NCBI RefSeq assembly: GCF_036345155.1 | Contig: NZ_CP107772.1 | Coordinates: forward strand, 3,534,001-3,598,000 | Source of the DNA: Streptomyces sp. NBC_00582 | GTDB taxonomy: Bacteria > Actinomycetota > Actinomycetes > Streptomycetales > Streptomycetaceae | Direction of reading: 5' to 3' | Length of the DNA: 64,000 nt | In this document: one piece after another, positions 9,264 through 18,151 of the stretch | Numbering within the stretch: the first letter of the stretch is position 1 | Layout of the letters: every line of letters begins with the position of its first letter | Made by a program: the position numbers and the translations under genes | Notes under the pieces: generated by a model | Told to the model about the DNA's origin: nothing | The model's database searches: none | Seen by the model: the letters and a program-made list of their open reading frames with translations, nothing else

Positions 9264-9659
9264 ATGAAAGCGAGCCACACGATGATGAGTCCTGACGCAG
9301 TCGTACGTTCCCTCGCCGACAGCTGGAACGACCCCAGCCGCGATCCTGAGGCCGTCAGCAAGCACTTCGCCGAAGACGCCCGCTACCACAACATCCCCGT
9401 GGAGCCCATCCTCGGCCGCGCCGCCATCCACGACGCCTGCGTGGACGGCTTCAAGCAGTTCGACCGAATCCACTGGGACGTCAAGTACCAGGTCGCCTCC
9501 GGCAACGTGGTCATGAACGAGCGCGTCGACACCCTGCAATCAGGGGAACGCGTGATCGTGATCAGGGTCATGGGCGTCTTCGAGGTCAACGACGGCCTCA
9601 TCACTGAATGGCGCGACTATTTCGACATGGCAGAGGCCGGCCCCGCCTTTGGCCAGTAG
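9264..9659 (+). CDS. Limonene-1,2-epoxide hydrolase-like enzyme (SnoaL fold)
   Basis: A 131-residue cone-shaped alpha+beta barrel protein of the NTF2/SnoaL superfamily, closest by motif to limonene-1,2-epoxide hydrolases. YHNIPVEPILG is the family's N-terminal signature. The Asp-Arg-Asp triad can be placed: NERVDTL supplies Arg and Asp near residues 92-94, and WRDYFDMAEAG near the C-terminus supplies the last Asp. It would open an epoxide by one-step water addition. Neither the ATG at 9264 nor ATGs at 9282/9285 has a convincing ribosome binding site, so up to seven N-terminal residues are uncertain. It is divergent from a TetR repressor and followed by a strong terminator, so it is a single-gene unit. 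The natural substrate is unknown. Confidence 0.78.
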   Translation: MKASHTMMSPDAVVRSLADSWNDPSRDPEAVSKHFAEDARYHNIPVEPILGRAAIHDACVDGFKQFDRIHWDVKYQVASGNVVMNERVDTLQSGERVIVIRVMGVFEVNDGLITEWRDYFDMAEAGPAFGQ

Positions 9660-9678
9660 CGAAGGGCGGGCGACGGAA

Positions 9679-9726
9679 CGCGGGGGCGTACCTCATGACC
9701 CTGAGGCCATGAGGTACGCCCCCGCG
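9679..9726 (+). terminator. Long perfect hairpin terminator after the epoxide hydrolase gene
   Basis: A 19-bp perfect stem (arms CGCGGGGGCGTACCTCATG and its complement) with a 10-nt loop begins 20 bases after the stop codon. No T run follows, as is common in Streptomyces. Confidence 0.88.
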
Positions 9727-10033
9727 GTTCTCCGATGATGCCCGTGCCCTTGGCCCTCCAGAACTGGTTGCGCGGCCCGGGTGGGCCGACGTCCTGGATG
9801 CCGGGGGCCTCTCGAACTGACGCCCTCCCAGTCGACCGGCGGCCCCCCTGGAGGAGGGCCGGGCTTCGCCGTGGTGCTGGAGCATGCGGCGGCCGCCCCG
9901 GGCTGCCCGGTCAGGCGTCCTCGACCGGCCCGTCCTGCTTCTCGCCGAAGCGAAACACCTACATCGGCACCGGCTCGGCGGAGGTGTTCCGCGACGAGGA
10001 GTGAACGGTTCGAGCACGGCCCTGGAGGCTCCC
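9727..10033. other. Non-coding or decayed stretch between terminator and PucR gene
   Basis: No complete gene is seen. A short plus-strand segment ending in YIGTGSAEVFRDEE-stop (to 10004) and a minus-strand segment ending in RFGEKQDGPVEDA-stop (near 9915-9955) look like gene ends, but neither has a recognisable start or family. They may be debris of lost genes. Confidence 0.4.
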
Positions 10034-11065
10034 TTGCGTGAACTCATCGGCAGACTCGACGTGGCCGACGACGCCACGGCCGGTGCGCTGCGCGTCATCG
10101 ACCATTTCGACGGCCTCGTCGAGGAACGGGCCACCCTCGCGGCCGTGGTCCGGGCGGTGGCTGCCCTGGCGGGCTGCCCCGCCGGTCTGCACGACGCCGG
10201 CCGGGGCATCACACGTCGGCACGATCCCACCGGGCACCCCCTGCCCGAAACGCAGAGCCGTTCCTGGGCACAGACCGCAGTCCCGGGCCGGCCGGGCTCC
10301 TGGATCTGGCTGGAGCGCACCGGCGAGGCGCGGCCACTGGACGCGCTCGTCCTCGAACGCGCGGCCAAAGCGATCCACACACTCACGGGACACTCCGCCG
10401 ACCGTTCCGCCGACGCCGCGGTGCGGATCGCCTGCGACCCCGACGCCTCCGCAAGCGACCGCTCCGACGCCGCCAAACGGCTGGGACTCACCGGCCCCGT
10501 CACCGTCATCGCCTCCCCCGGACCGCTGCCACCCCACTCGACACGGATCGGCCGGCACATGGTCGCCCTGGTCCGCGGAACACCGGACCTGCCACCGGAC
10601 CTGCGAGCCGGGACCGCGATCGCCCAGGACCCGGCCCACCTGCCGACCACTCTGGAACAGGCCCGTCTCGCACTCCGGCTGACCGACCGGGCAAACGGCC
10701 CCGGCCCCTCCCAGCTGGCATACGACGACCTCGGCGCCCTCGCCGTCCTGGCCGAGCGGACCACGCCGCAGGAGGCGGCCGCCATCACCGACGTACTCCA
10801 CCTGGACCACATACGCGCCACCCGCCCCTGGGTGATCGACACCCTCCAGGCGGTGCTCGACCACGCCAGCCTGCGGCAAGCCGCGACCGGCCTCCACCTC
10901 CACCACTCGACCCTCCAGGAACGCCTGGCCTGGCTCGCGGCCCGGCTCGGATACACGGTGACGAAGCCCGGCGGGCGCCAACGCACCGCCGTCGCCATCG
11001 CTTACTGGCGGATCGCCCACAGCGAGACGAACTGGTCGACGACCACGGCCGAGAAAGGGCAGTGA
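10034..11065 (+). CDS. PucR/CdaR-type helix-turn-helix regulator
   Basis: About 343 residues. The C-terminal DNA-binding domain is of the PucR type (HTH_30): VIDTLQAVLDHASLRQAATGLHLHHSTLQERLAWLAARLGY is read in pieces across residues 280-320, where the order is a helix with L.A.L.., then A...L..H..TL..RL. The N-terminal half has no clear sensor fold. The start is uncertain: TTG at 10034 (LRELIGRLDV) has GGAGG at a good distance, while GTG at 10001 has only a too-close GAGGA; the frame is open further upstream. No adjacent transporter or catabolic gene points to its target. Confidence 0.7.
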   Translation: MRELIGRLDVADDATAGALRVIDHFDGLVEERATLAAVVRAVAALAGCPAGLHDAGRGITRRHDPTGHPLPETQSRSWAQTAVPGRPGSWIWLERTGEARPLDALVLERAAKAIHTLTGHSADRSADAAVRIACDPDASASDRSDAAKRLGLTGPVTVIASPGPLPPHSTRIGRHMVALVRGTPDLPPDLRAGTAIAQDPAHLPTTLEQARLALRLTDRANGPGPSQLAYDDLGALAVLAERTTPQEAAAITDVLHLDHIRATRPWVIDTLQAVLDHASLRQAATGLHLHHSTLQERLAWLAARLGYTVTKPGGRQRTAVAIAYWRIAHSETNWSTTTAEKGQ

Positions 11066-11390
11066 CCGATCAACGCGGATCTGTCGACCAGCAAGTCGCC
11101 AGGTGAGTGACACGACGATCGAGCAATGGCCCGTGGCCCAGTCGGCCCGGGCTGCCGAGGCCGGCAGCGCCAGTCGCGTCGGCACCGCTGCCCCGGCATG
11201 GCCCCCACACCGCGCGGATTGAGCCGGGTCGCTACGCGGTCGCGAGGGGACTCTCGACGACTGCCACAGGACGTCTTCGCCCGGCTGCCCGCTACAACAC
11301 CCACCGCCGCACTCACGCTCGTCGCGTGACCAGAGATGACGCTCGTCGGGCACCGATTCACTAGTGAACCGGAGCCCGGGCCGAGACGGG
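11066..11390. other. Intergenic region, no gene recognised
   Basis: A convergent 325-bp gap between the PucR-type gene and the minus-strand hydrolase. Short open frames exist on both strands but have no ribosome binding site or recognisable product. Confidence 0.5.
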
Positions 11391-12356
11391 TCAGTCGGCG
11401 TGCAGGGCCGTGCGCAGAGTGCTGATCGCCTGGTTGATGGCGGCTTCGGCGGCGTGAGTCTCGCGCAGAGCGTCGAGCATCACGAAGTCGTGGATGATCC
11501 CCTGGTAGCGGACCGCGGTGACGGGCACGCCTGCCTGGCGGAGCTTGTTGGCGTAGGCCTCGCCCTCGTCGCGCAGGACGTCGGCCTCGGCAGTGATCAC
11601 GAGGGCCGGGGGCAGATCACGCAGCTGCTCGACGGAGGCGCGCAGGGGGCTCGCGGTGATCTCGTCGCGCTGCTTCTCGTCGGCCGTGTACTGGTCCCAG
11701 AACCACTGCATGGCGTCGCGACGCAGGAAGTAGCCCTCGGCGAACTGGCCGTAGGAGGGCGTGTCGAAAGCCGCGTCGGTGACCGGGTAGAACAGCACCT
11801 GCTGCACCAGTGGGACGTCACCCCGCTCCTTGGCCATGAGCGTGAGCGCGGCGCTCATGTTGCCGCCGACCGAGTCTCCGGCGACGGCGATACGGGTGGC
11901 GTCGAGGCCCTTGGCCGCACCCTCGGTGACGATCCAGCGGGCGACGGCGTAGTTCTGCTCGATGGCGACCGGGTAGCGGGCCTCGGGCGAGAGGTCGTAC
12001 TCGGGGAAGACCACGGCCGCGCCCACGCCGACGGCGAGTTCACGCACCAGGCGGTCGTGAGTGTGCGCGTTCCCGAAGACCCAGCCCGCGCCATGGATGT
12101 AGAGGATCACAGGGAGAGTGCCGGCGGCTCCGGCGGGGCGGACGACGCGGGCGCGGACCCGGCCGGTCGGCCCCCCGGAAACGGTGACCCACTCCTCGTC
12201 GACGTCCGGCTTGGCGATGTCACCGGACTGGACCTCGTCGACGGTCTTGCGACCCTCGACCGGACCGAGGTCGAAGAGGTACGGCGGGTTCGCGGTGGCC
12301 TCGGCGAAGGACTGGGCGGCGGGTTCGAGAACGGGACGAGCGTTGGTGTCGGTCAT
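11391..12356 (-). CDS. Alpha/beta hydrolase, hormone-sensitive lipase family
   Basis: A 321-residue esterase/lipase of the HSL (bacterial family IV) group. The oxyanion motif is YIHGAGWVFGN (an HGAG variant of HGGG), the nucleophile elbow is GDSVGG near residue 160, the acid is probably Asp in EADVLRDEG, and the catalytic histidine is in GIIHDFVML. There is no signal peptide, so it is cytoplasmic. The ATG at 12356 has an excellent GAGGAGG site; the open frame upstream is not needed. A palindrome resembling MarR/OhrR sites lies about 90 bases upstream. Substrate: probably short-chain or bulky carboxyl esters. Confidence 0.88.
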   Translation of the reverse strand: MTDTNARPVLEPAAQSFAEATANPPYLFDLGPVEGRKTVDEVQSGDIAKPDVDEEWVTVSGGPTGRVRARVVRPAGAAGTLPVILYIHGAGWVFGNAHTHDRLVRELAVGVGAAVVFPEYDLSPEARYPVAIEQNYAVARWIVTEGAAKGLDATRIAVAGDSVGGNMSAALTLMAKERGDVPLVQQVLFYPVTDAAFDTPSYGQFAEGYFLRRDAMQWFWDQYTADEKQRDEITASPLRASVEQLRDLPPALVITAEADVLRDEGEAYANKLRQAGVPVTAVRYQGIIHDFVMLDALRETHAAEAAINQAISTLRTALHAD

Positions 12357-12447
12357 GGCGACCTCCTCGGTGCGGGTGCCGCGGAACACTCCTGACGGTA
12401 GTCCCGGTCGGAAGCGGTGGCACAGCAAGAAGAGTAGCGAGCGATTA

Positions 12448-12461
12448 AGTCGTGCACAACT
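12448..12461. promoter_or_regulatory. Inverted repeat upstream of the HSL hydrolase, possible MarR-type operator
   Basis: AGTCGTGCACAACT is a palindrome with one mismatched pair centred on TGCA, flanked by TTA and AATTA in an unusually AT-rich patch. The position, about 90 bases before the hydrolase start, suits a repressor site. No MarR gene is adjacent. Confidence 0.4.
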
Positions 12462-13022
12462 AATTAGGGCCCGATATATCCGAGGAGACTCCAACCGCTG
12501 ATGAAGGCGGCCGCCACCTCGGTGAACGGCATCAACGTCGCAAGCCTCGCCGGCGGCGGCTTCACCGCCCGATCAGGAACCCTCGAGAAGAGCCGCACCC
12601 ATTCTCTTGTCCTGAGCGCGATCCGACCGTACGCTCCCCTGAGCACAAGACGTCCGATGAATCATCTCACGACGGACTGCCATCCGCGGGTATTCAAGGG
12701 ACCGATTGTGAAAACTTCCAGTTACGTTGACGCATCCGAGCCGCTCCCCCGGCGACTCCATGCGAGCCACCCGAAGAATGAACCTGAATCATCGGAGCTT
12801 TCGATTCGGGGACACCTCCTCGAGGAGCATCAATGCCGCTGTTCCCCTGCAGCCTCACGCGCCGGTGCGTCGGCAACCCTCCGCAGGACATTGGCTCACG
12901 GTTGGTTCGGGCTCCGTTACCCCCCGGTCCGCGCCCGGATCGCCACTGACTCCCACCCCCTCCAGTCCCCCTACCGAGCGCTCCGCACTCGGGTCGTGCT
13001 TCACAAGGAAGTGATCACGCAT
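12462..13022. other. Long upstream region of the glycosidase gene
   Basis: The gap between the divergent hydrolase and glycosidase genes, less GC-rich than the genes around it. The plus-strand frame stays open from 12501 into the glycosidase but does not read like protein. The probable ribosome binding site is AAGGAAG near 13003. No other feature was identified; it likely holds the regulated promoter of the secreted enzyme. Confidence 0.5.
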
Positions 13023-15824
13023 ATGTACGGCTACCGAAGAACGGCAGCACTGGGCGCCTCCCTCGGCCTCGCGCTGACCGCGGCACTCTCTCTTTCAACC
13101 CCCGCCCCCTCCGCCCAAGCGGCGACGGCGACGACCGCCTGGCAGTCAGGGGCGTTCCAGGTCGACACCCCGAACCTGGTCCGCCGCTCGAACGTGGTCC
13201 TGGTCAGGCCCAACACGGTCCAGTCGCAGTTCATGCCGCTCGGCAACGGAACGCTGGGCGCCGCGGTGTGGGCGGCGGGTGGGTTCACCGCCCAGCTCAA
13301 CCGCTCCGACACCTTTCCGCAGCGCAAGTCACCGGGCTGGCTGACCATACCGGGGCTGTCCGCACTCACCAGCGCCCCGGACTTCACCGCCCACCTCGAC
13401 CTCTACGACGGCACACTGGTCGAGTCCGGGGGCGGCATGACCGCCACCATCTACACCCGCGCGGACAAGGACGAGCTGGTCGTCGATGTCACCGGTGCCG
13501 ATCCGGGCTCCGCGCAGACCGCGCAGCTGGCCCTGTGGTCGGGCCGCTCCCCGCAGGCGCTGGCCTCCGGGAAGATCGCCACCCTCGGCGAGACCTGGGT
13601 GGACAACACCCAGAGCGGGGCGACCGGGGACACGTTCGGCTCGCTCGGCGCTATCACCGCCGGCGGGCAGGGCGTCAGCGCGAGCGTCGTCGACTCCAAG
13701 ACCGTCAAGGTCTCGTTCACGCCCAACGCCGACGGCAGTTTCCGGGTCGTCGCCGCCGCCCCGCACTGGACCGGCGGCGACGCCCAGGCCACCGCCACGA
13801 CCCTGCTCGGCAGCGACGCGACCACCGCCTCCTCCACTCTCAAAGCGTCCCACCTGTCCTGGTGGCACTCCTTCTGGGGCAGAGTCGGTCTGATCAAGCT
13901 CTCGTCCTCCGACGGCAGCGCCGACTACATGGAGAACCTTCGCGTCCTCGACCTGTACGGCGCCGCCGCGCAGAGCCGCGACACCTACCCCGGCTCGCAG
14001 GCCGGCATCGCCGACCTGTTCTCCGCCTACCAGGACAGCCACAGGTGGGACCCGGGCGCCTGGTGGCACTGGAACACCCGCATGCAGGTCCAGGCGAACC
14101 TCTCCGCCGGCGCCTTCGACCTCAACGCCCCCTACTTCCGCCTCTACCGTGACAACCTGACCAACATCCAGGACTGGACCAAGGCCCACATGGGCAACCG
14201 TGCGGGCATCTGCGTCCCGGAGACGATGCGTTTCAACGGCGTCGGCTACGAGAACGGAAGCAACTACGCCGCGCTGAACTGCGACTCCGCGACCAGCGCC
14301 ACCTGGAACGCCCGCACCATCAGCACCGGCGCCGAGGTCGGCCTGTGGGTGTGGCAGCAGTACAAGATGACCGGTGACCAGTCGTTCCTGTCCGCCAACT
14401 ACCCGCTGATGGCGGAGGCCGCCCGCTTCCTGCTGGCCTACTCCACCACCGGCGCCGACGGTTTCCTGCACACCTTCCCCTCCAACGCGCACGAGACGCA
14501 GTGGGACGTCCACGACCCCACCACCGACATCGCCGCCATGCAGGCCCTGTTCCCGGTGACCGTCCAGGCCGCGCAGGCACTGGGCCGTGACGCCGATCTC
14601 GTCACGCAGCTCAACGCCGCGATCCCCAAGATCCGCCCCTTCGCCCGCACCGACATCGCGACCAAGAGCCAGCTGCTCTCCGCCGCCGACGACGCCGCCG
14701 GCGCCAACATGCTCGCGCCGTCCTACGACCCGTCGGCGACCAAGCACAACAGCGAGAACATCGGCCTTGAGCCGGTCTGGCCGTACAACCTGATCGGCGA
14801 CTCCGGAAGCCTGACCGACCTGGCGAAGCGCACCTTCACCAACCGCCCCAACAAGCAGGAGAACGACTGGAGCAACGACCCCATCCAGGCCGCCCGCCTC
14901 GGACTGGGCAGCGACGTCGCCAACACCCTCATCGGGCTCACCAAGAAGTACCAGACACTCCCCTCGGGCCTGGCGACTTTCGTGGGCAACGAACCCTACG
15001 GTGAGCAGCAGGGTGTGGTCGCCGCGGCGCTGGGCGAGGCGCTGGTGCAGGACTACGACGGCCTGGTGCGCATCGCCCCCGCCCTGCCGTCGGGCTGGGA
15101 CGCGGACGGCACGGTGTGCATCCAGGGCGGCAGCAAGGTCTCCGTCCAGGTCCGCGGCGGAACGGTGACCACCGTCGGCATCAACGCCGGCTCCACCGGC
15201 ACCATCGCCGTCCGCAACCCCTGGCCCGGCCAGCAGATCCAGGTCGTCGACGGCGACGACGAGAGCACCGTCGTGGTCACCTCGACCACCGCCTCCCAGA
15301 TCGCCATCCCCGCCGTGAACGGCCACTCCTACCTCGTCCAGCAGGTCTCCGACCCGGTCGGCGGACGCACGGTGACCCCGGTGACCGGCACCCCCGCCAC
15401 CCAGCCCCGCACCCTCGGCTCCGTGTCGATCGGCCTGACAACCACCGGCAGCCTGGTCAGCGCCGCCTCCAACCGCTGCATGGACGACCCGGGCGCCAGC
15501 ACCACCAACGGCACCCAGATCGACATCTGGGACTGCGGTGGGGGTGCGAACCAGAAGTGGACACCCGGCGCCGGCAACACCCTGACCGTCCTGGGCAAGT
15601 GCCTGGACGCCAGCGGCGGCGGAACCACACCCGGTACCAAGGTGATCATCTACACCTGCAGCGGTTCCGCCAACCAGCAATGGACCTTCAAGGCGGACGG
15701 CAGCATCCAGGGCGTGCCGTCCGGCCTGTGCCTGGACGTCACCGCAGGCGCCACCACCAACGGCACCAAGCTCCAGCTCTCGACCTGCACCGGCGCCGCC
15801 AACCAGCGCTGGACCAAGGTCTGA
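13023..15824 (+). CDS. Secreted GH95-like glycoside hydrolase with C-terminal ricin-B lectin domain
   Basis: A 933-residue exported enzyme. Residues 1-33 are a Sec signal peptide (MYGYRR, hydrophobic core, then APSAQAA cleavage region). An N-terminal beta-sandwich begins with PLGNGTLGAAVWAAGG, followed by an (alpha/alpha)6 toroid. There, SNAHETQWDVHDPTTDIAAM resembles the GH95 catalytic region SPEN...PTMD, and the DSHRWDPGAWWHWNTRMQ segment is typical of related fucosidase-like proteins. Residues about 810-933 form a ricin-type beta-trefoil with three repeats ending in NQKWTP, NQQWTF and NQRWTKV. The ATG at 13023 starts exactly at the signal peptide, with AAGGAAG upstream. It probably removes L-fucose or a related sugar from plant or fungal glycans outside the cell. 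The exact GH family is inferred from motifs only. Confidence 0.8.
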   Translation: MYGYRRTAALGASLGLALTAALSLSTPAPSAQAATATTAWQSGAFQVDTPNLVRRSNVVLVRPNTVQSQFMPLGNGTLGAAVWAAGGFTAQLNRSDTFPQRKSPGWLTIPGLSALTSAPDFTAHLDLYDGTLVESGGGMTATIYTRADKDELVVDVTGADPGSAQTAQLALWSGRSPQALASGKIATLGETWVDNTQSGATGDTFGSLGAITAGGQGVSASVVDSKTVKVSFTPNADGSFRVVAAAPHWTGGDAQATATTLLGSDATTASSTLKASHLSWWHSFWGRVGLIKLSSSDGSADYMENLRVLDLYGAAAQSRDTYPGSQAGIADLFSAYQDSHRWDPGAWWHWNTRMQVQANLSAGAFDLNAPYFRLYRDNLTNIQDWTKAHMGNRAGICVPETMRFNGVGYENGSNYAALNCDSATSATWNARTISTGAEVGLWVWQQYKMTGDQSFLSANYPLMAEAARFLLAYSTTGADGFLHTFPSNAHETQWDVHDPTTDIAAMQALFPVTVQAAQALGRDADLVTQLNAAIPKIRPFARTDIATKSQLLSAADDAAGANMLAPSYDPSATKHNSENIGLEPVWPYNLIGDSGSLTDLAKRTFTNRPNKQENDWSNDPIQAARLGLGSDVANTLIGLTKKYQTLPSGLATFVGNEPYGEQQGVVAAALGEALVQDYDGLVRIAPALPSGWDADGTVCIQGGSKVSVQVRGGTVTTVGINAGSTGTIAVRNPWPGQQIQVVDGDDESTVVVTSTTASQIAIPAVNGHSYLVQQVSDPVGGRTVTPVTGTPATQPRTLGSVSIGLTTTGSLVSAASNRCMDDPGASTTNGTQIDIWDCGGGANQKWTPGAGNTLTVLGKCLDASGGGTTPGTKVIIYTCSGSANQQWTFKADGSIQGVPSGLCLDVTAGATTNGTKLQLSTCTGAANQRWTKV

Positions 15825-15829
15825 CCATC

Positions 15830-15873
15830 GCCGGGCCTGGGCGGAACCTGCACTCGGCTCCCCCAGGCCCGGC
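15830..15873 (+). terminator. Hairpin terminator after the glycosidase gene
   Basis: A 12-bp stem GCCGGGCCTGGG / CCCAGGCCCGGC with a 20-nt loop starts a few bases after the stop codon. Confidence 0.75.
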
Positions 15874-16016
15874 CAATCATGGAACGTGTCACGCCGCCAC
15901 GAGACGACCGGGCGTTGGGTCTTCGGGCATGACGATCCGCACGTCACCACGGAATATGGCTACTTGGGCCACGTCTGGCGCTGCGCACCCGGGGCTCGGC
16001 TCGTGGCGTACACCTG

Positions 16017-17990
16017 TCAGATCTCGCGACCGGCCCGGTGTCCGTGGACGATGGCGATCTCGATGTCCCGCGGCTGGTAGCAGTCACCGATCGCCTGGAC
16101 GTCCGGGTGCTGCTTCGCCAGCTGTCGGTAGAGCGAGTCGTCCGCGATGCCACCGGCGGCTACGACGACGGTGTCGATGCCTTCGATGGTGTCGGGCTCC
16201 CAGGTGACGACATTGAACGTGGTGACCGATCCGTCTTCGATCTCATGGATCGCGGTGTGGGTCTGCAGCTCGACTCGGGGGCTGTTCATGAGCGCTTCGA
16301 GCAGATGGTGTCGCGCGGGCGACGGCATTTCGGGGGCCACGGTCTCCATCCCGGTCACGAACCTGACGTTGTGTCGCTTGGCGGCGAGGTGGTCGGCTGT
16401 GGTGGCCCCTTCCGCCCGGCCGCCGACGTCGAACACAAGCACGTTCGTACCGGCCACGGTGTGGTCGGCGAGGACTTCTCGCGCAGTGTGCACGTGCGGG
16501 AGGTTTGCGCCGGTCACCTCCGGAACGAAGGGCGTGGACCCGGTGGCGACGAGGATGACGTCGGGAGACTCGGCCAGAACGGTCTTCGCGTCGGCCTCCA
16601 CGCCGAGCCGGATATCCACCCCGACCTTCGGCAGCTGCCGTTCGAACCAGAGGATGACCTCCTCGAAGTTGCCGCGTTTCGGTGTCGTCATGACGAGATT
16701 GACCTGGCCGCCCATGCGCTGGCCGCGTTCGAAGAGGACCACCTCGTGTCCCCGCGTGGCAGCGGTGCGGGCCGCCTCCATGCCGGCCGGCCCGGCGCCG
16801 ACGATGACGACCCGCTTCGGTGCGTGAACCGGATCCAGCTCTCCCCACGCCTGTTCCCGGCCGGTGACGGGGTTGTAGATGCACCCGACGCCAAGACCTT
16901 TGTCGACATGGCCGACGCAGGACTGGGTGCAGGCGATGCAGGTGCGGATGTCGTCGGTGCGACCTTCCCGCGCCTTGTTCGGGAAGTGCGGGTCGGCGAT
17001 GAGGGTCTTCGCCATTCCGACGATGTCGAGCTTTCCGTCGGCGATGCTCTGCTCCGCGAAGGCGGGTGAGTCCTGACGACCCGCTCCGGTGATCGGCAGT
17101 TCGATGCCGGCGTCCTTCATGGCCTCGGACAGGTGGACGAAGGCTCCGGTCTCGAAGTAGTGGCTGGGCCAGTGCGCGCGACCGCTTCGAGGGACGGAGG
17201 TGATGGCCTGCCAGATGCTGATGTAGTCGACGAGTTGCTCCGCTTCGAGGATCTTCGCCAGCTCGATGTGCTCGGGCAGACTCATGCTGTAGTCCACACC
17301 GTCGTCGTAGAGCCGGACGCCGAGAATCCGGTCCTTGCCGATGCCTTCGCGCGTCACCTCGAGCACTTCGTTGAGGAACGTCATCCGTTCACTCAGGTCA
17401 TGGCCGCCGTACTTGTCGTCGCGGCGGTTGCCGTGCGGGTGCAGGAAGTTGGCGAACAGGTAGTCCATGCCGATGGCGAGCTCGATCCCGTCGAAGTCGC
17501 AGCGACGCATGCGGTGCGCGGCGGCGCCGAACGACTCGACGATCCCTTCCACTTCGCCGGTCGACAGCTCGTGGGGCATGAACAGGGGCACCGAATACTC
17601 GGGGGTCGGGACCGGCGACGGGGCGACGATGTCACGACGAAGGAATCCGGCGTGATCCATGAGCCGACGTCCACGGTGGCCGAGCTGCGCGATGAGGGGG
17701 ACGTCGAACTCGTGGCACCCCTGCGCCATCTTGCTGAACGCGTCCATGGTCGCGTCGCCGTAGGTGGCCAGCGAGAGTGAGGCGTCGCCGTCGTAGACGG
17801 GAACCGTGTGTCCGGTGACGATGACACCGGCGCCGCCCTTGGCCCGTTCGCGAACGTAGTAGGCGTACGCATCGGTCGGGGTGCCGTCCCCCAGTTGGAA
17901 GTGTGCGGCGTGACCGGTGTTCATGATCCTGTTTTTCAGGATGTACGGACCTACCTGAATCGGGCTGAAGAGGTTCGGGAAGTCTGTCAT
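16017..17990 (-). CDS. Fe-S flavoprotein ene-reductase (2,4-dienoyl-CoA reductase/OYE family)
   Basis: A 657-residue protein of the FMN/[4Fe-4S]/FAD family that includes 2,4-dienoyl-CoA reductase and trimethylamine dehydrogenase. Residues 1-340 form the OYE-type FMN barrel (FSPIQVGPYILKNRIMNTGH at the N-terminus; AQLGHRGRR; HPHGNRRDDKYGG). The cluster ligands are in CIACTQSCVGHVDKGLGVGC (C-x2-C-x3-C-x11-C). The C-terminal half is an FAD/NAD(P)H module (VVIVGAGPAGMEAARTAA; late AIGDCYQPRDIEIAI). It would reduce a carbon-carbon double bond with NAD(P)H. The ATG at 17990 has CCAGGA upstream. It lies downstream of an APC permease on the same strand and next to the LysR-controlled molybdenum-hydroxylase cluster. 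That suggests a ring-reduction step, comparable in logic to 6-hydroxynicotinate reductase; this role is inference. Confidence 0.87.
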   Translation of the reverse strand: MTDFPNLFSPIQVGPYILKNRIMNTGHAAHFQLGDGTPTDAYAYYVRERAKGGAGVIVTGHTVPVYDGDASLSLATYGDATMDAFSKMAQGCHEFDVPLIAQLGHRGRRLMDHAGFLRRDIVAPSPVPTPEYSVPLFMPHELSTGEVEGIVESFGAAAHRMRRCDFDGIELAIGMDYLFANFLHPHGNRRDDKYGGHDLSERMTFLNEVLEVTREGIGKDRILGVRLYDDGVDYSMSLPEHIELAKILEAEQLVDYISIWQAITSVPRSGRAHWPSHYFETGAFVHLSEAMKDAGIELPITGAGRQDSPAFAEQSIADGKLDIVGMAKTLIADPHFPNKAREGRTDDIRTCIACTQSCVGHVDKGLGVGCIYNPVTGREQAWGELDPVHAPKRVVIVGAGPAGMEAARTAATRGHEVVLFERGQRMGGQVNLVMTTPKRGNFEEVILWFERQLPKVGVDIRLGVEADAKTVLAESPDVILVATGSTPFVPEVTGANLPHVHTAREVLADHTVAGTNVLVFDVGGRAEGATTADHLAAKRHNVRFVTGMETVAPEMPSPARHHLLEALMNSPRVELQTHTAIHEIEDGSVTTFNVVTWEPDTIEGIDTVVVAAGGIADDSLYRQLAKQHPDVQAIGDCYQPRDIEIAIVHGHRAGREI

Positions 17991-18151
17991 GTAAGAGTCC
18001 TGGGTCTTGTGCTCGGTCGTGGCGCCGGCCGGTCGTTGAGCCGAGTCGTCCCTGCGCTCGCCGGCGCAGGGACACTCCGGTCGACGTTCATCTCTCGCGA
18101 CTGGCTGGTCCGTGTCGCGTGGCGCCGAGGGTCGGGTGCGCTGCCGGACGG

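Noticed and set aside
13329..15950. A very long open antisense frame (over 870 codons) opposite the glycosidase
   Set aside because: It mirrors codon structure of the real gene in GC-rich DNA; composition is low-complexity Gly/Ala/Arg/Val with no family motif, and it lacks a ribosome binding site.
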